DNA from: Streptomyces noursei
Lineage (GTDB): Bacteria; Actinomycetota; Actinomycetes; Streptomycetales; Streptomycetaceae
DNA: 64,000 bases
Reading direction: 5' to 3'
Assembly (NCBI RefSeq): GCF_001646665.1
Contig: NZ_LWBU01000395.1
Span: 166,029 to 230,028, forward strand
Shown: positions 1-8,202 of the stretch, in pieces
Layout: each line of letters starts with the position of its first letter
How positions within the stretch are numbered: the stretch's first letter is position 1
Made by a program: the position numbers and the translations under genes
Notes under the pieces: model-generated
Seen by the model: the letters and a program-made list of their open reading frames with translations, nothing else
Told to the model about the DNA's origin: nothing
Database searches by the model: none

Positions 1-817
1 CCTTCGGGAACGGCGTCTGCGAGACCGGGGTCAGCGACTGGATCTGGAGGCGACCGGTGTTCTGCGCGGTGTACGAGCCGTAGACCGTGCCGCCGCGCCG
101 GTTGTCGTTCTCGTGCGGCTTCACCGTCACCCAGAGCTCGTTGTACGGGTCCGTCGCGCCGACGACCCGGGAGGAGCCGATGCGGACGTTGGTGCCCTCC
201 AGGGACTCGTAGTGGTCCAGGGCGTAGCGGCCCGGCTCCAGGGTCCGGCCGTTGATGGAGCCGCCGGCCGCCGGGTCGCCCTCGGGGGCGTACAGGGAGG
301 GCACCGAACGGGCCGAGACGACGACGGGCGCGGGCACCGGGTTGCCGGAGGAGGTGACGGCGACGGTGGGCTTGGTGATCTGCGTGAGCGACTGGTTGCC
401 GGAGGAGGTGCCGCCCGGCACGTACTCGGTGACCGTGCCGGAGACGGTGACCGCGTCGCCGACGGCGACGGTCGGGACGGAGCCGGTGAACACGAAGACG
501 CCCTCGCTGGTGGCGGGGTTGTCGTCGGCCTGCGTGTCCTGGAACCAGAAGCCGCGCGAGCCGTAGGTCCGTACGCCGGTGACGACACCGGTCACACCGC
601 TGACCTGCTGCCCGGCGAGCGGGGATATGCGGGTGGTGCCCTGGATGTCGTGGATGCGGACCGTGTCGGCCGTGTCGGCGGCGGTCGCCGGGCCCGTGGC
701 GAGCAGGCCGGCGGCCAGGGCGGCGGCGACGACGGCCGGGACGGCGGCGGTGCGCGGGGCGGTGCGCGACAGGGTCGGCAGGCTTCTCCGCGCGGTTCTC
801 GGCAGGGAGGAAGGCAT
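1..817 (-). CDS. Secreted endonuclease/exonuclease/phosphatase-type nuclease, N-terminal part (runs off the left edge)
   Basis: The gene is read from an ATG at 817 and is still open at base 1, so about 272 N-terminal residues are present. It starts with an Arg-rich n-region, an Ala/Val/Leu hydrophobic core and a cleavage-like ATA/AADT region, which is a Sec or Tat signal peptide. The mature part begins with a segment typed by IHDIQGTTRISP...VSGVTGVVTGV...GFWFQD, the OB-fold domain placed ahead of the catalytic domain in ExeM/NucH-like extracellular nucleases. The metallophosphoesterase-like nuclease domain should lie beyond the window. A GGAGG-like site lies close to the ATG. Predicted role: extracellular DNA degradation; the catalytic residues cannot be checked here. 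Confidence 0.7.
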   Translation of the reverse strand, partial: MPSSLPRTARRSLPTLSRTAPRTAAVPAVVAAALAAGLLATGPATAADTADTVRIHDIQGTTRISPLAGQQVSGVTGVVTGVRTYGSRGFWFQDTQADDNPATSEGVFVFTGSVPTVAVGDAVTVSGTVTEYVPGGTSSGNQSLTQITKPTVAVTSSGNPVPAPVVVSARSVPSLYAPEGDPAAGGSINGRTLEPGRYALDHYESLEGTNVRIGSSRVVGATDPYNELWVTVKPHENDNRRGGTVYGSYTAQNTGRLQIQSLTPVSQTPFPK

Positions 818-872
818 CACGGGCTCCGATGGGGTCGTGGGAGGTAACTGAGCGGTAGCTCTACGCGCGTCA

Positions 873-901
873 ATGTCTGATCCGGAGCCTGTACTTGTCA
901 A
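873..901 (-). promoter_or_regulatory. Candidate promoter of the secreted nuclease
   Basis: On the minus strand a perfect TTGACA (901-896) is followed after 17 bases by AGACAT (878-873), about 55 bases before the nuclease ATG. The -35 is strong and the -10 only moderate, so this is a candidate. Confidence 0.35.
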
Positions 902-1014
902 GGGTTCGCGGGTGGACGGGTCTTGACCAGTACATGAACTGCCGGGCGGGGGCCCGAATACGTCTACGCTGGGGGCCGCCCGACCCCCGCGTACGTGCCG
1001 AGGAGAAACCGCTG

Positions 1015-2475
1015 ATGTCGTCGGATCGCCCCACCCTGCCGCCGGTACGGCTGCCCTCGGACGCGGAGCTGGCGCGGGACGCGCTCGCCGCCCCGCTGCT
1101 CGCCCGCGCCGTCCGGCTCGCCCGCTGGGCGGGACCGGAGACCCGGGTCGGCGCCGGCGGCGAACTGGTCGACGAGCAACTGCCCGCCGCCGCCGAGGCG
1201 CTCGGGCTCGCGCCGGACGACGACGGCGCGGCGTACGCCAGCGAGGCGTGGCGGGTCGCCGTCGACACCGGTCTCGTGGTGGTCGACGAGCCGCAGGACG
1301 ACGAGGGCGGTGGCGAGGACGGCGCCGTCGAGGCCGGCGGACAGCTCGCCCTGGTCACCGGCGGGGCGCCGCAGGACGTCCTGGCGCTCTGGCTCGACGC
1401 GCTGGAGACGGCGCTCGCGGACGCGACCGCGCCGCTCCTCGACGATCTCGCGGAACTCCTCGGCGAGGACGGCGACCTCGACCTCGACGCCCTGGACTGG
1501 GACCCGCAGGCCGAGGCGGAGTTCCTCGACGGCGTCCTCGCCAACCTGTACCTGCTCACCGTCACGGAGGGCGGCTCCGGGGACGCGCCCGTGCCGCTGC
1601 CGGCGCTTGCCGCGTCGATGATCGTGCCGGACGACATGGGCGAGCCGACCGACGACGTGCTGGAGCAGGTGTCGGACGCGATGATGCGGCTCGACGACCA
1701 GTTCCGGGTGCTGGAGCCGGTCGGGCTCGTGGAGTACCAGCCCGTCGACGAGGCGCTCATGGCGGAGGAGGGCGAGGAGCCCGAACCCATGGGCGACGAC
1801 GAGGACGTGACGCGGTACGGCATGGTGCGGCTGACGCCGCTCGGGCTGTACGGGGTGCGCGCCCGGATGCTGGAGGCGGGCGTGGACGCCCCCGCGGTCG
1901 GCGACCTGGCCGACAAGGGCGCGGACGTGCTGCTCGACGGTCTGGCCCGCTACCCGGAGGCGCCGGCGCGGGCCGAGACCCACGCCTGGCTCACCCGCCG
2001 CGAGGCCCTGCCCGCGGCCCGTGAACTGCTCGCGGCGGCCAAGGGCGTGGACGCGGGGTCGCCGCTGCGCCGGCTCCACTGCCAGCAGGCGCTGTCGCTT
2101 CTGGGCGCCCCCGCGGAGCCCGCGGTGCGGGAGGTGCTGGACGACCCCGAGCTGGGCGGCCTCGCACGTGTGTGGCTGGCGGAGCACGGCGCGTCGGACG
2201 TGCCGGCGCCGCCCGAGACGATGATCTTCTGGCTGGCCGTCGACACCATCGCCGCGCAGCTCGACGCGGTCGGCGGCGGGGACCTGGAGGAACTGAGGGA
2301 ACTGGTCGAGGGGCTGACGAGCCAGCACAGCGGGTTCTTCGACGCGGCCTGGCGCGTGGAGCACCCGGCCACGCCGGAGGTCCTGGAGGCGATGGGCCGG
2401 CTGCACCGCGACAAGGCGGTGGCGAAGGAGGCGCGCAAGGCCGCGTTCAAGGCCCGCTCCCGGGCGGGTGACTGA
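1015..2475 (+). CDS. Conserved actinobacterial hypothetical protein with HEAT-like C-terminal half
   Basis: A 486-residue acidic soluble protein; no signal peptide or membrane segment is seen. The ATG at 1015 has GAGGAG about 10 bases upstream and gives MSSDRPTLPP, so the in-frame start at 895 is not needed. The N-terminal half is rich in Asp/Glu and Leu. Around residues 300-400 the pattern of paired helices (LARYPEAPARAETHAWL, ARELLAAAKG, CQQALSLLG, PAVREVLDD) looks like HEAT-type repeats. I do not recognise a catalytic family. It is divergent from the nuclease and convergent with the SDR gene. Confidence 0.75.
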   Translation: MSSDRPTLPPVRLPSDAELARDALAAPLLARAVRLARWAGPETRVGAGGELVDEQLPAAAEALGLAPDDDGAAYASEAWRVAVDTGLVVVDEPQDDEGGGEDGAVEAGGQLALVTGGAPQDVLALWLDALETALADATAPLLDDLAELLGEDGDLDLDALDWDPQAEAEFLDGVLANLYLLTVTEGGSGDAPVPLPALAASMIVPDDMGEPTDDVLEQVSDAMMRLDDQFRVLEPVGLVEYQPVDEALMAEEGEEPEPMGDDEDVTRYGMVRLTPLGLYGVRARMLEAGVDAPAVGDLADKGADVLLDGLARYPEAPARAETHAWLTRREALPAARELLAAAKGVDAGSPLRRLHCQQALSLLGAPAEPAVREVLDDPELGGLARVWLAEHGASDVPAPPETMIFWLAVDTIAAQLDAVGGGDLEELRELVEGLTSQHSGFFDAAWRVEHPATPEVLEAMGRLHRDKAVAKEARKAAFKARSRAGD

Positions 2476-2501
2476 CCTGCGCCGCCCGGGTGTCCCGGTG
2501 C

Positions 2502-2516
2502 CGCCGCCTCGCGGCG
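2502..2516. terminator. Small GC hairpin between convergent genes
   Basis: CGCCGC-CTC-GCGGCG, a 6-bp stem with a 3-base loop, lies in the 65-bp gap between the convergent genes ending at 2475 and 2541. No T-tract follows, so it is only a possible bidirectional terminator. Confidence 0.3.
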
Positions 2517-2540
2517 TGCCCGCCGGGGTCGCCGCGGGGA

Positions 2541-3308
2541 TCAGGTGCGCAGGTGCGAGGCGCCGTTGAGGTCCAGGACGGTGCCGGAGGACCACTCGGC
2601 GGCGGGCGAGGCGAGCCACAGCACCGCCGCCGCGATCTCCTCCGGCGCGGCCACCCGGCCGAAGGGGCTCTGGGCGCGGATCGCCTCGCCCTCCGCCCCC
2701 GTCAGGCGGGACGCCACGCGCTCGGTGGCGAAGAACCCGGGGGCGACCGAGGCGACGGCGATGCCGTGCGGGGCGAGGGAGACCGCCAGCGACTGGCCGA
2801 GGGCGTGGACGGCCGCCTTCGTGGCCCCGTAGGCGGGGTGGTCGGGTTCGCCGCGGAAGGCGCCCCGGGAGCCGATGTTGACGATCCGTCCGCCGGTGCC
2901 CTGGTCGATCATGCGGCGGCCCGCCAGGTGGCTCAGGTTCGCGGTGGCGAGCAGATTGACGGCGACGTGCTGCTGCCAGGCCGCCACCCATGTGTCGTAC
3001 GACGTCTCCGGCAGCGGGTGCCGGATGTTGACCGCCGCGTTGTTGACGAGCACGTCCAGGCCGCCCAGCGCGTCCGCGGCGGCGTCGGCCACGCGGGCGG
3101 TCGCCGCCGGGTCGGTGAGGTCGCCGCCCACCAGGACGTGGCCCGTGCCCGGCAGGGACTCCAGGGTCGCGCGCGCCTCGTCGGCGCGTGAGCCGTAGTG
3201 CACCGCGACCCGGTCGCCGTTCTGGGCGAACGCCCGGGCGACGGCGCGGCCGAGGCCCCGTGAGGCCCCGCTGACGAGGACGCGGCGGCCGGTGCCGGGG
3301 AAGTCCAT
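2541..3308 (-). CDS. SDR family NAD(P)-dependent oxidoreductase (FabG-like)
   Basis: A 255-residue classical short-chain dehydrogenase/reductase. The cofactor motif is SGASRGLGRA near residue 14, NNAA appears in VLVNNAAVNIRH, the catalytic Ser is in NIGSRGAF and the Tyr/Lys pair is in YGATKAA. The length is normal for the family. It is transcribed away from the TerD gene behind a GTGCGA tandem repeat. The substrate cannot be inferred; 3-oxoacyl-type or sugar-alcohol reduction are both possible. Confidence 0.85.
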   Translation of the reverse strand: MDFPGTGRRVLVSGASRGLGRAVARAFAQNGDRVAVHYGSRADEARATLESLPGTGHVLVGGDLTDPAATARVADAAADALGGLDVLVNNAAVNIRHPLPETSYDTWVAAWQQHVAVNLLATANLSHLAGRRMIDQGTGGRIVNIGSRGAFRGEPDHPAYGATKAAVHALGQSLAVSLAPHGIAVASVAPGFFATERVASRLTGAEGEAIRAQSPFGRVAAPEEIAAAVLWLASPAAEWSSGTVLDLNGASHLRT

Positions 3309-3324
3309 GGGGGCCTTTCCGTCG

Positions 3325-3348
3325 GTGCGAGTGCGAGTGCGAGTGCGA
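3325..3348. repeat. Hexanucleotide tandem repeat (GTGCGA)x4
   Basis: Four perfect GTGCGA units at 3325-3348 are followed by a degenerate GTGCGG and GTGGGT. They sit immediately upstream of the SDR start codon, where they could alter leader length by slippage. Confidence 0.8.
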
Positions 3349-3495
3349 GTGCGGGTGGGTACGGGCGCGGGTGGATACGGGGGTGCGGGTCCGGTGCCGC
3401 GGCGAGGCGGGCGCCGGCGGCGAGGAGGCCCGGGCCCGGGCCTTCCCGCCGCCGGGAGGGCGGCCGCTGCGCGCGAGGGCGCCGCGGAGCCGGTC

Positions 3496-4719
3496 CTACA
3501 GCGCCTGGGCGGCCGGCTTGACCATGCCGCGCACGGTCCGCGACTTCACGAACTCGCCCATCGCCGTCATCTCCCACTCGCCGGAGAACTGCTTGATGAG
3601 CTTGGCCATCATGACGCCGGTCTGCGGCTCCGCCGAGGTGAGGTCGAAGCGGACCAGCTCCTCGCCGGTCGCCGCGTCCATCAGCCGGCAGTACGCCTTG
3701 GCGACCTCGGTGAACTTCTGGCCGGAGAAGGAGTTCACGGTGAAGACCAGTCCGGTGGCGTCGGCGGGCAGGCGGCCCAGGTCGACGACGATGACCTCGT
3801 CGTCGCCCGCGCCCTCGCCGGTGAGGTTGTCGCCGGAGTGCTTGATGGCGCCGTTCAGGATGGCCAGCTTGCCGAAGTAGCAGCTGTCCAGGTGGTTGCG
3901 CTGGGGGCCGTACGCGATGACGGAGGCGTCGAGGTCGATGTCCTTGCCGCGGAACGCGGGCTCCCAGCCGAGGCCCATCTTGACCTGCGAGAGGAGCGGG
4001 CGGCCGCCCTTGACCAGGGAGACGGTCTGGTTCTTCTGGAGGTTGACCCGGCCCTTGTCGAGGTTGATCTTCCCCGCTCCGGGGGCGGGGGGCGCCGGGG
4101 GAGCGGGCGGCGCGGCCTGGGGGGCCGGCGCGGGCGTCGAGGCGCGGGAGGGTGCCGGCGCCGGTGCCGGGGCGGGCGCGGGCGCGGGTGCCTGGGCGGG
4201 GGCGGCCTGCGCCGGCTCCTCGTCGACCGAGACACCGAAGTCGGTGGCGATGCCGGCCAACCCGTCGGCGTACCCCTGGCCCACGGCGCGGACCTTCCAG
4301 GCGCCGTTGCGGAGGTAGACCTCGACCACCACGAGCGCGGTCTCCGTGCCGAGCCGCGGCGGGGTGAACGTGGCGAGCACGGCGCCGCCGTCGGCGTCGC
4401 GGACGGTCGCGGTGGGTTCGATGCCCTGGAACGTCTGCCCGGCGGCGTCCGGGCTCGCCGTGACGACGATCTTCTCGATGCCCGGCGGTACGGCGGCCGT
4501 GTCCACGATGATCGCGTCCGGTGCCGTGCCGCCGCCCGACCGGTACGTCACGCCCGGGCCGGACGGCTGGTTGTAGAAGATGAAGTCGTCGTCGGAGCGC
4601 ACCTTGCCGTCGGCGGTGAGCAGCAGGCCCGATACGTCGAGCCGCACGGGCGCGGCGACGTCCACCGCCACACGGGTGACGGCAAGCGGGATGTTCGAGC
4701 CGGGGGTCATAGCTGTCAT
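3496..4719 (-). CDS. TerD-family protein with two TerD domains
   Basis: A 407-residue protein in the TerD/CABP stress family. The first domain (about residues 1-170) has the start MTPGSNIPLAV and the DDDFIFYNQPSGPG motif typical of Ca-binding TerD proteins. A Pro/Ala linker (about 175-225) leads to a second, more divergent domain (about 230-400; KINLDKGRVNLQKNQTVSL, FVVDL-like strands, IKQFSGEWEMTAMGEFV). Translation may begin at 4719 or at the ATG at 4710; no clear Shine-Dalgarno decides it. TerD proteins are linked to tellurite, phage and general stress responses; the ligand here is unknown. Confidence 0.85.
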   Translation of the reverse strand: MTAMTPGSNIPLAVTRVAVDVAAPVRLDVSGLLLTADGKVRSDDDFIFYNQPSGPGVTYRSGGGTAPDAIIVDTAAVPPGIEKIVVTASPDAAGQTFQGIEPTATVRDADGGAVLATFTPPRLGTETALVVVEVYLRNGAWKVRAVGQGYADGLAGIATDFGVSVDEEPAQAAPAQAPAPAPAPAPAPAPSRASTPAPAPQAAPPAPPAPPAPGAGKINLDKGRVNLQKNQTVSLVKGGRPLLSQVKMGLGWEPAFRGKDIDLDASVIAYGPQRNHLDSCYFGKLAILNGAIKHSGDNLTGEGAGDDEVIVVDLGRLPADATGLVFTVNSFSGQKFTEVAKAYCRLMDAATGEELVRFDLTSAEPQTGVMMAKLIKQFSGEWEMTAMGEFVKSRTVRGMVKPAAQAL

Positions 4720-4754
4720 GCCGGGGTAACGAGCGACATCGCTTTGCCGTTCCC

Positions 4755-4985
4755 TTACCTACCGCCACTCCGGTTACGCGGGTGGTCGCGGGCGGTCCGC
4801 TCGTTGCCGTGCTTGTACGCGCCGGTCCACCGGGCCATCACCAGCTGGGCGTCACCGGATTCCGCTTCGGCGAGGAACCGCTCCGCGCGGCTGCCCCGCA
4901 GGGTGCCGGCGGGGCGGCCCTGGTGGGTGATCCCCACGGTGCCGTCGGCGTGGCGGACGTAGCGGAAACCATGGGGTCGGGGCAT
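4755..4985 (-). CDS. Small conserved hypothetical protein
   Basis: A 76-residue basic protein starting MPRPHGFRYVRHADGTVGI and ending in a His/Arg/Asn-rich tail. Another ATG lies three codons upstream at 4994, but MPRPHG is the more natural start. It carries no membrane segment or Cys pair. I recall very similar short proteins in other Streptomyces, so it is likely real, but no function is known. It lies between the terD and udh genes in the same orientation. Confidence 0.65.
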   Translation of the reverse strand: MPRPHGFRYVRHADGTVGITHQGRPAGTLRGSRAERFLAEAESGDAQLVMARWTGAYKHGNERTARDHPRNRSGGR

Positions 4986-5029
4986 GGGGCGCATCCTCCC
5001 CGGCCGCGGCCGTGCGCGTCATCCGGATC

Positions 5030-5839
5030 TCAGTGCGGCCACTGCGGCGGACGGGTGCAGAAGTGGCCGCCCAGGTGGGCGTGGTCGGGGTCGGCGTCGT
5101 CCAGCTCGCCCTGCTCGGCGACGAGCGCGGCGGCGTACCGCTCGGAGTCGTCCTGCGGCTCGTAGCCGAGGGCCCGGGCGGTCGAGAGGTCCCACCACAG
5201 GCGGGTGTTGGCGGACGAGCCGTACACGACGGTGTGCCCGACGTCCCCGGCGGTGAGGGCGGCGTGGAGGAGGCGGGCGCAGTCGGCGGGGCTCATCCAC
5301 ACCGAGAGCATCCGCACGGACGTGGGCCGCGGGAAGCAGGAGCCGATGCGCACGGAGACCGATTCCAGACCGTGCAGGTCCCAGTAGAGCTGGGCGAGGT
5401 CCTCGCCGAAGCACTTGGACAGTCCGTAGTGGGTGTCGGGGCGGCGCGGGGTGTCGACCGGGATCAGCGGGTCGCCCTCGCGCGGGCGCGGGGTGAAGCC
5501 GACGGCGTGGTTGCTGGAGGCGAACACGATCCGGGGCACACCCTCCTGGCGCGCCGCCTCGTAGAGGTTGTAGGTGCCCGCGATGTTGGCGCGCAGGATC
5601 TTGTCGAAGGAGGCTTCCAGCGAGATGCCGGCGAGGTGGATGATCGCGTCGACGCCGCGGACGGCCTCGCGCAGGGCGTCCCGGTCGGCGAGGTCGGCGG
5701 TGATCGCGCCGGGTTCGCCCTCGACGGGGACGATGTCGAGGAGGCGCAGCTCGTACCCGTACGCGGGCAGCAGTCCGCGCATGAGCGTGCCGAGGCCGCC
5801 GGCGGCTCCGGTGAGCAGGACCGTGCGGGGAGCGGGCAT
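5030..5839 (-). CDS. udh: NAD-dependent epimerase/dehydratase family, probable uronate dehydrogenase
   Basis: A 269-residue extended-SDR protein. It has TGAAGGLG near the N-terminus, HLAGIS at the end of the fourth strand region, SSNHAVGF and the Tyr/Lys pair YGLSKCFGED. Length and motif set fit uronate dehydrogenase, which oxidises D-galacturonate or D-glucuronate to the aldarolactone. The ATG at 5839 has AAGGAGAT eight bases upstream. It is divergent from a 5-dehydro-4-deoxyglucarate dehydratase gene and shares a similar promoter-operator pair with it, which supports the uronate assignment. A generic sugar epimerase is the alternative. Confidence 0.75.
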   Translation of the reverse strand: MPAPRTVLLTGAAGGLGTLMRGLLPAYGYELRLLDIVPVEGEPGAITADLADRDALREAVRGVDAIIHLAGISLEASFDKILRANIAGTYNLYEAARQEGVPRIVFASSNHAVGFTPRPREGDPLIPVDTPRRPDTHYGLSKCFGEDLAQLYWDLHGLESVSVRIGSCFPRPTSVRMLSVWMSPADCARLLHAALTAGDVGHTVVYGSSANTRLWWDLSTARALGYEPQDDSERYAAALVAEQGELDDADPDHAHLGGHFCTRPPQWPH

Positions 5840-5885
5840 GGGCGGATCTCCTTGGCGGGTGGGGACGGCACACATACCGGGGCCG

Positions 5886-5932
5886 CATTCACATGCGTGG
5901 ACACGCTAGGGAGTGATCGAGAACGCCGTCAA
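5886..5932 (-). promoter_or_regulatory. Promoter of udh with IclR-type operator
   Basis: On the minus strand TTGACG (5932-5927) and TAGCGT (5908-5903) are 18 bases apart. The 18-bp element at 5886-5903 (plus strand CATTCACATGCGTGGACA) overlaps the end of the -10 and the start point. It shares TTCA and GGACA with the elements at the kdgD and KGSA dehydrogenase genes, at the same spacing. Repression by overlap with the transcription start is inferred. Confidence 0.55.
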
Positions 5933-5991
5933 GAGGGTGGACGCCTGTCGGTTCGCCCTTCCTGGAGGCCCTTTTCCGCCGATCCGCCGCC

Positions 5992-6044
5992 TTGACCGGT
6001 CCAAGGGAGCGGGTCTAGCGTGGTCGTGTTCAGAAATATGGACA
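5992..6044 (+). promoter_or_regulatory. Promoter of kdgD with IclR-type operator
   Basis: TTGACC (5992-5997) and TAGCGT (6016-6021) are 18 bases apart, a good vegetative promoter. TGTTCAGAAATATGGACA (6027-6044) lies at the expected start site. Its first nine bases are identical to the palindrome at 35824-35841. Confidence 0.6.
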
Positions 6045-6085
6045 CTGATCACAGTTGTGTACGACGCCTGGTTCAAGGAGCGCCC

Positions 6086-7015
6086 GTGACCTCAGCCCCG
6101 CTCGCCGGCCGACTCGACGGCCTGCTCTTCTTCCCCGTGACCGCGTACGGCCCCGGCGGCGCGCTCGACCTCGACGTGTTCCGCGCGCACGTGCGCGCCG
6201 GGGTCGAGGCCGGCGCCGGCGCGGTCTTCGCCGCCTGCGGCACCGGCGAGTTCCACGCCCTCACCCCCGAGGAGTTCCAGGCCTGCGTGGCGGCGGCCGT
6301 CGAGGAGACCGGCGGGCGGGTGCCGGTGCTGGCGGGCACCGGGTACGGCACGGCCCTCGCGATCCGGTACGCCCGGCTCGCGCAGGAGGCGGGCGCCGAC
6401 GGGCTGCTCGCCATGCCCCCCTACCTCGTGGTCGCCGACCAGGAGGGGCTGCTGCGCCACTACACCGCCCTGGCCGGGGCCACCGCACTGGACGTCGTCG
6501 TCTACCAGCGCGACAACGTCGTCCTCACCCCCGCGACGGCAGTCGCGCTGGCCCGGGTGGACGGCATCATCGGGATCAAGGACGGCCACGGCGACCTCGA
6601 CCTCATGCAGCGCATCGTGAGCGCCGTCCGCTCCGAGGGGCTCGACCTGCTGTACTTCAACGGCCTGCCCACCGCCGAACTCACCGGCCGGGCCTACCGG
6701 GGCATCGGCGTCACGCTCTACTCCTCCGCCGTCTTCTGCTTCGCCCCCGACATCGCCCTCGCCTTCCACCGGGCGCTGAACGGCGGCGACGACGCGACGG
6801 TCGACCGTCTCGTCGACGGCTTCTACCGGCCGCTGGTGGAACTGCGCGCCAAGGGCAGGGGATACGCCGTCTCGCTGGTCAAGGCCGCCGTGCGCATGGG
6901 AGGCCTGGACGTCGGCGAGGTCCGGCCACCGCTCAGCGAACCGTCGCCGGCGCACCTGGCGGAGCTGGCCGGGATCATCGAGCGCGGCCGGGCGCTGCTG
7001 GGGGACGCGCGGTGA
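6086..7015 (+). CDS. kdgD: 5-dehydro-4-deoxyglucarate dehydratase (DHDPS family)
   Basis: A 309-residue DapA-superfamily (beta/alpha)8 protein. The GTG at 6086 has AAGGAG five bases upstream. It shows CGTGEFHALTPEEF (the family GTGE signature), VVVYQRDN with the catalytic Tyr, and the Schiff-base Lys165 in GIIGIKDGHGD. The GTGEFxxLTxxE and IGxKDGxGD pattern is that of KdgD, which converts 5-keto-4-deoxyglucarate to alpha-ketoglutarate semialdehyde with loss of water and CO2. It is divergent from udh and overlaps the next gene by GTGA. The enzyme making its substrate (galactarate/glucarate dehydratase) is not in this window. Confidence 0.85.
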   Translation: MTSAPLAGRLDGLLFFPVTAYGPGGALDLDVFRAHVRAGVEAGAGAVFAACGTGEFHALTPEEFQACVAAAVEETGGRVPVLAGTGYGTALAIRYARLAQEAGADGLLAMPPYLVVADQEGLLRHYTALAGATALDVVVYQRDNVVLTPATAVALARVDGIIGIKDGHGDLDLMQRIVSAVRSEGLDLLYFNGLPTAELTGRAYRGIGVTLYSSAVFCFAPDIALAFHRALNGGDDATVDRLVDGFYRPLVELRAKGRGYAVSLVKAAVRMGGLDVGEVRPPLSEPSPAHLAELAGIIERGRALLGDAR

Positions 7016-8202
7016 GGGCCGCCGCCTTCCTCTACCCCTGGGACGTCGTCGGCGACCCCGGCGCCGCCGCCCGGATCGCGGACCTCGGCGTCCGGCAGGT
7101 CACCCTCGCCTCCGCGTACCACTCCACCCGCGCCCTCACGCCCCGCCACCCGGCGCACCGCCTCGTCACCGCCGAGTACGCCGCCGTCCTCTACCCGCCC
7201 GACCGCGCCCGCTGGGCCGGACGGGACCTGGTGCCGTACGAGGCGGGCGACTGGGCGCCCGGCGACGCGTACGGGCAGGCCGCCCGGGCCCTGGAGGCCG
7301 CCGGGCTGGACGTCCACAGCTGGGTCGTCCTCGCCCACAACTCCCGTCTGGGCGCCGAGCACCCGGGCACGTCGGTGGTCAACGCCTACGGCGACCGCTA
7401 CCCGTGGGCCCCGTGCATCGCCCGGCCCGCCGTCCGGGCCCACCTCACCGAGCTGGCCGCCGAGGCGGCGGTGCGCCCCGGGGCCCGCGGCACCGAACTG
7501 GAGTCGTGTGGCTGGTACGGGATGGCCCACCTGCACGCCCACGACAAGATCGGGGGCGTCGCCCTCGGGGACGCCGCGCAGTACCTGATGTCCCTGTGCT
7601 TCTGCGCCACCTGCCGCGACGGGTACGCGGCGCACGGCCTCGACCCGCAGGAGCTCGGGGCCGCGGTGCGCCGGGCCCTGGAGCCGGTGTGGGCCTCGGG
7701 CGGTGCGTCCGGCACCGGGTGGCCCGCCGTGGAGGAACTGCTGGGCGCCGGGCCGGCGGCCGCCACCCTCGCGTGGCGCACACGGGCCGCCCGCACCCTC
7801 CAGGAGGAGGCCGTCGCGGCGGTCCGGGCGGCCGCGCCGCCGGGCTTCCGGGTGCTGCTGCACGCCGACCCCGCCCCGTACCGCACCGGCGCCAACGCGG
7901 GGGCGGACCCCGCGCACGTCCTGGCCGTCGCGGACGGCGTCGTCCTGCCCTGCACGGCCGGCGGCGCGGAGTCGGTGCTGCCCCCGTTCGCCGCCCACGC
8001 GCGCGCGGACACCGTCCTGGCGGCCAACCTCACCGTCGTCACCGGCATGGGCGGGTCCCCCGCCACCCTCGCCGCCGACGCCGCCCGCGCCCGGGAGCTG
8101 GGCGCCACCGAACTGCGGCTCTACCACGCGGGCCTCGCCTCCGACCCCGACCTGGCCGCCGTCGGCGCCGCGCTCGCCACCCTCGCAGCCACCCCGCCCT
8201 GA
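7012..8202 (+). CDS. Unknown protein, probable (beta/alpha)-barrel glycoside-hydrolase-like, coupled to kdgD
   Basis: A 396-residue protein whose GTG start overlaps the kdgD stop as GTGA, so it is probably translationally coupled. It lacks a signal peptide. The periodic strand-helix pattern (AAAFLYPWDVVGD, VRQVTLASAYH, VHSWVVLAHN, FRVLLHADP, VLAANLTVV) suggests a TIM barrel. CFCATCRDGYAAHGLD near residue 200 resembles the CxCxxC segment found in several uncharacterised GH-like barrel families. I do not know its substrate. Context (uronate and pectin genes) suggests a cytoplasmic pectic oligosaccharide or aldonate enzyme. Confidence 0.7.
   Translation: MRAAAFLYPWDVVGDPGAAARIADLGVRQVTLASAYHSTRALTPRHPAHRLVTAEYAAVLYPPDRARWAGRDLVPYEAGDWAPGDAYGQAARALEAAGLDVHSWVVLAHNSRLGAEHPGTSVVNAYGDRYPWAPCIARPAVRAHLTELAAEAAVRPGARGTELESCGWYGMAHLHAHDKIGGVALGDAAQYLMSLCFCATCRDGYAAHGLDPQELGAAVRRALEPVWASGGASGTGWPAVEELLGAGPAAATLAWRTRAARTLQEEAVAAVRAAAPPGFRVLLHADPAPYRTGANAGADPAHVLAVADGVVLPCTAGGAESVLPPFAAHARADTVLAANLTVVTGMGGSPATLAADAARARELGATELRLYHAGLASDPDLAAVGAALATLAATPP

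Noticed and set aside
3292..4962. Long plus-strand open frame opposite the TerD gene
   Set aside because: Low-complexity Val/Arg/Gly sequence from the complementary strand of real genes; no ribosome-binding site, and the minus strand has clear TerD motifs.
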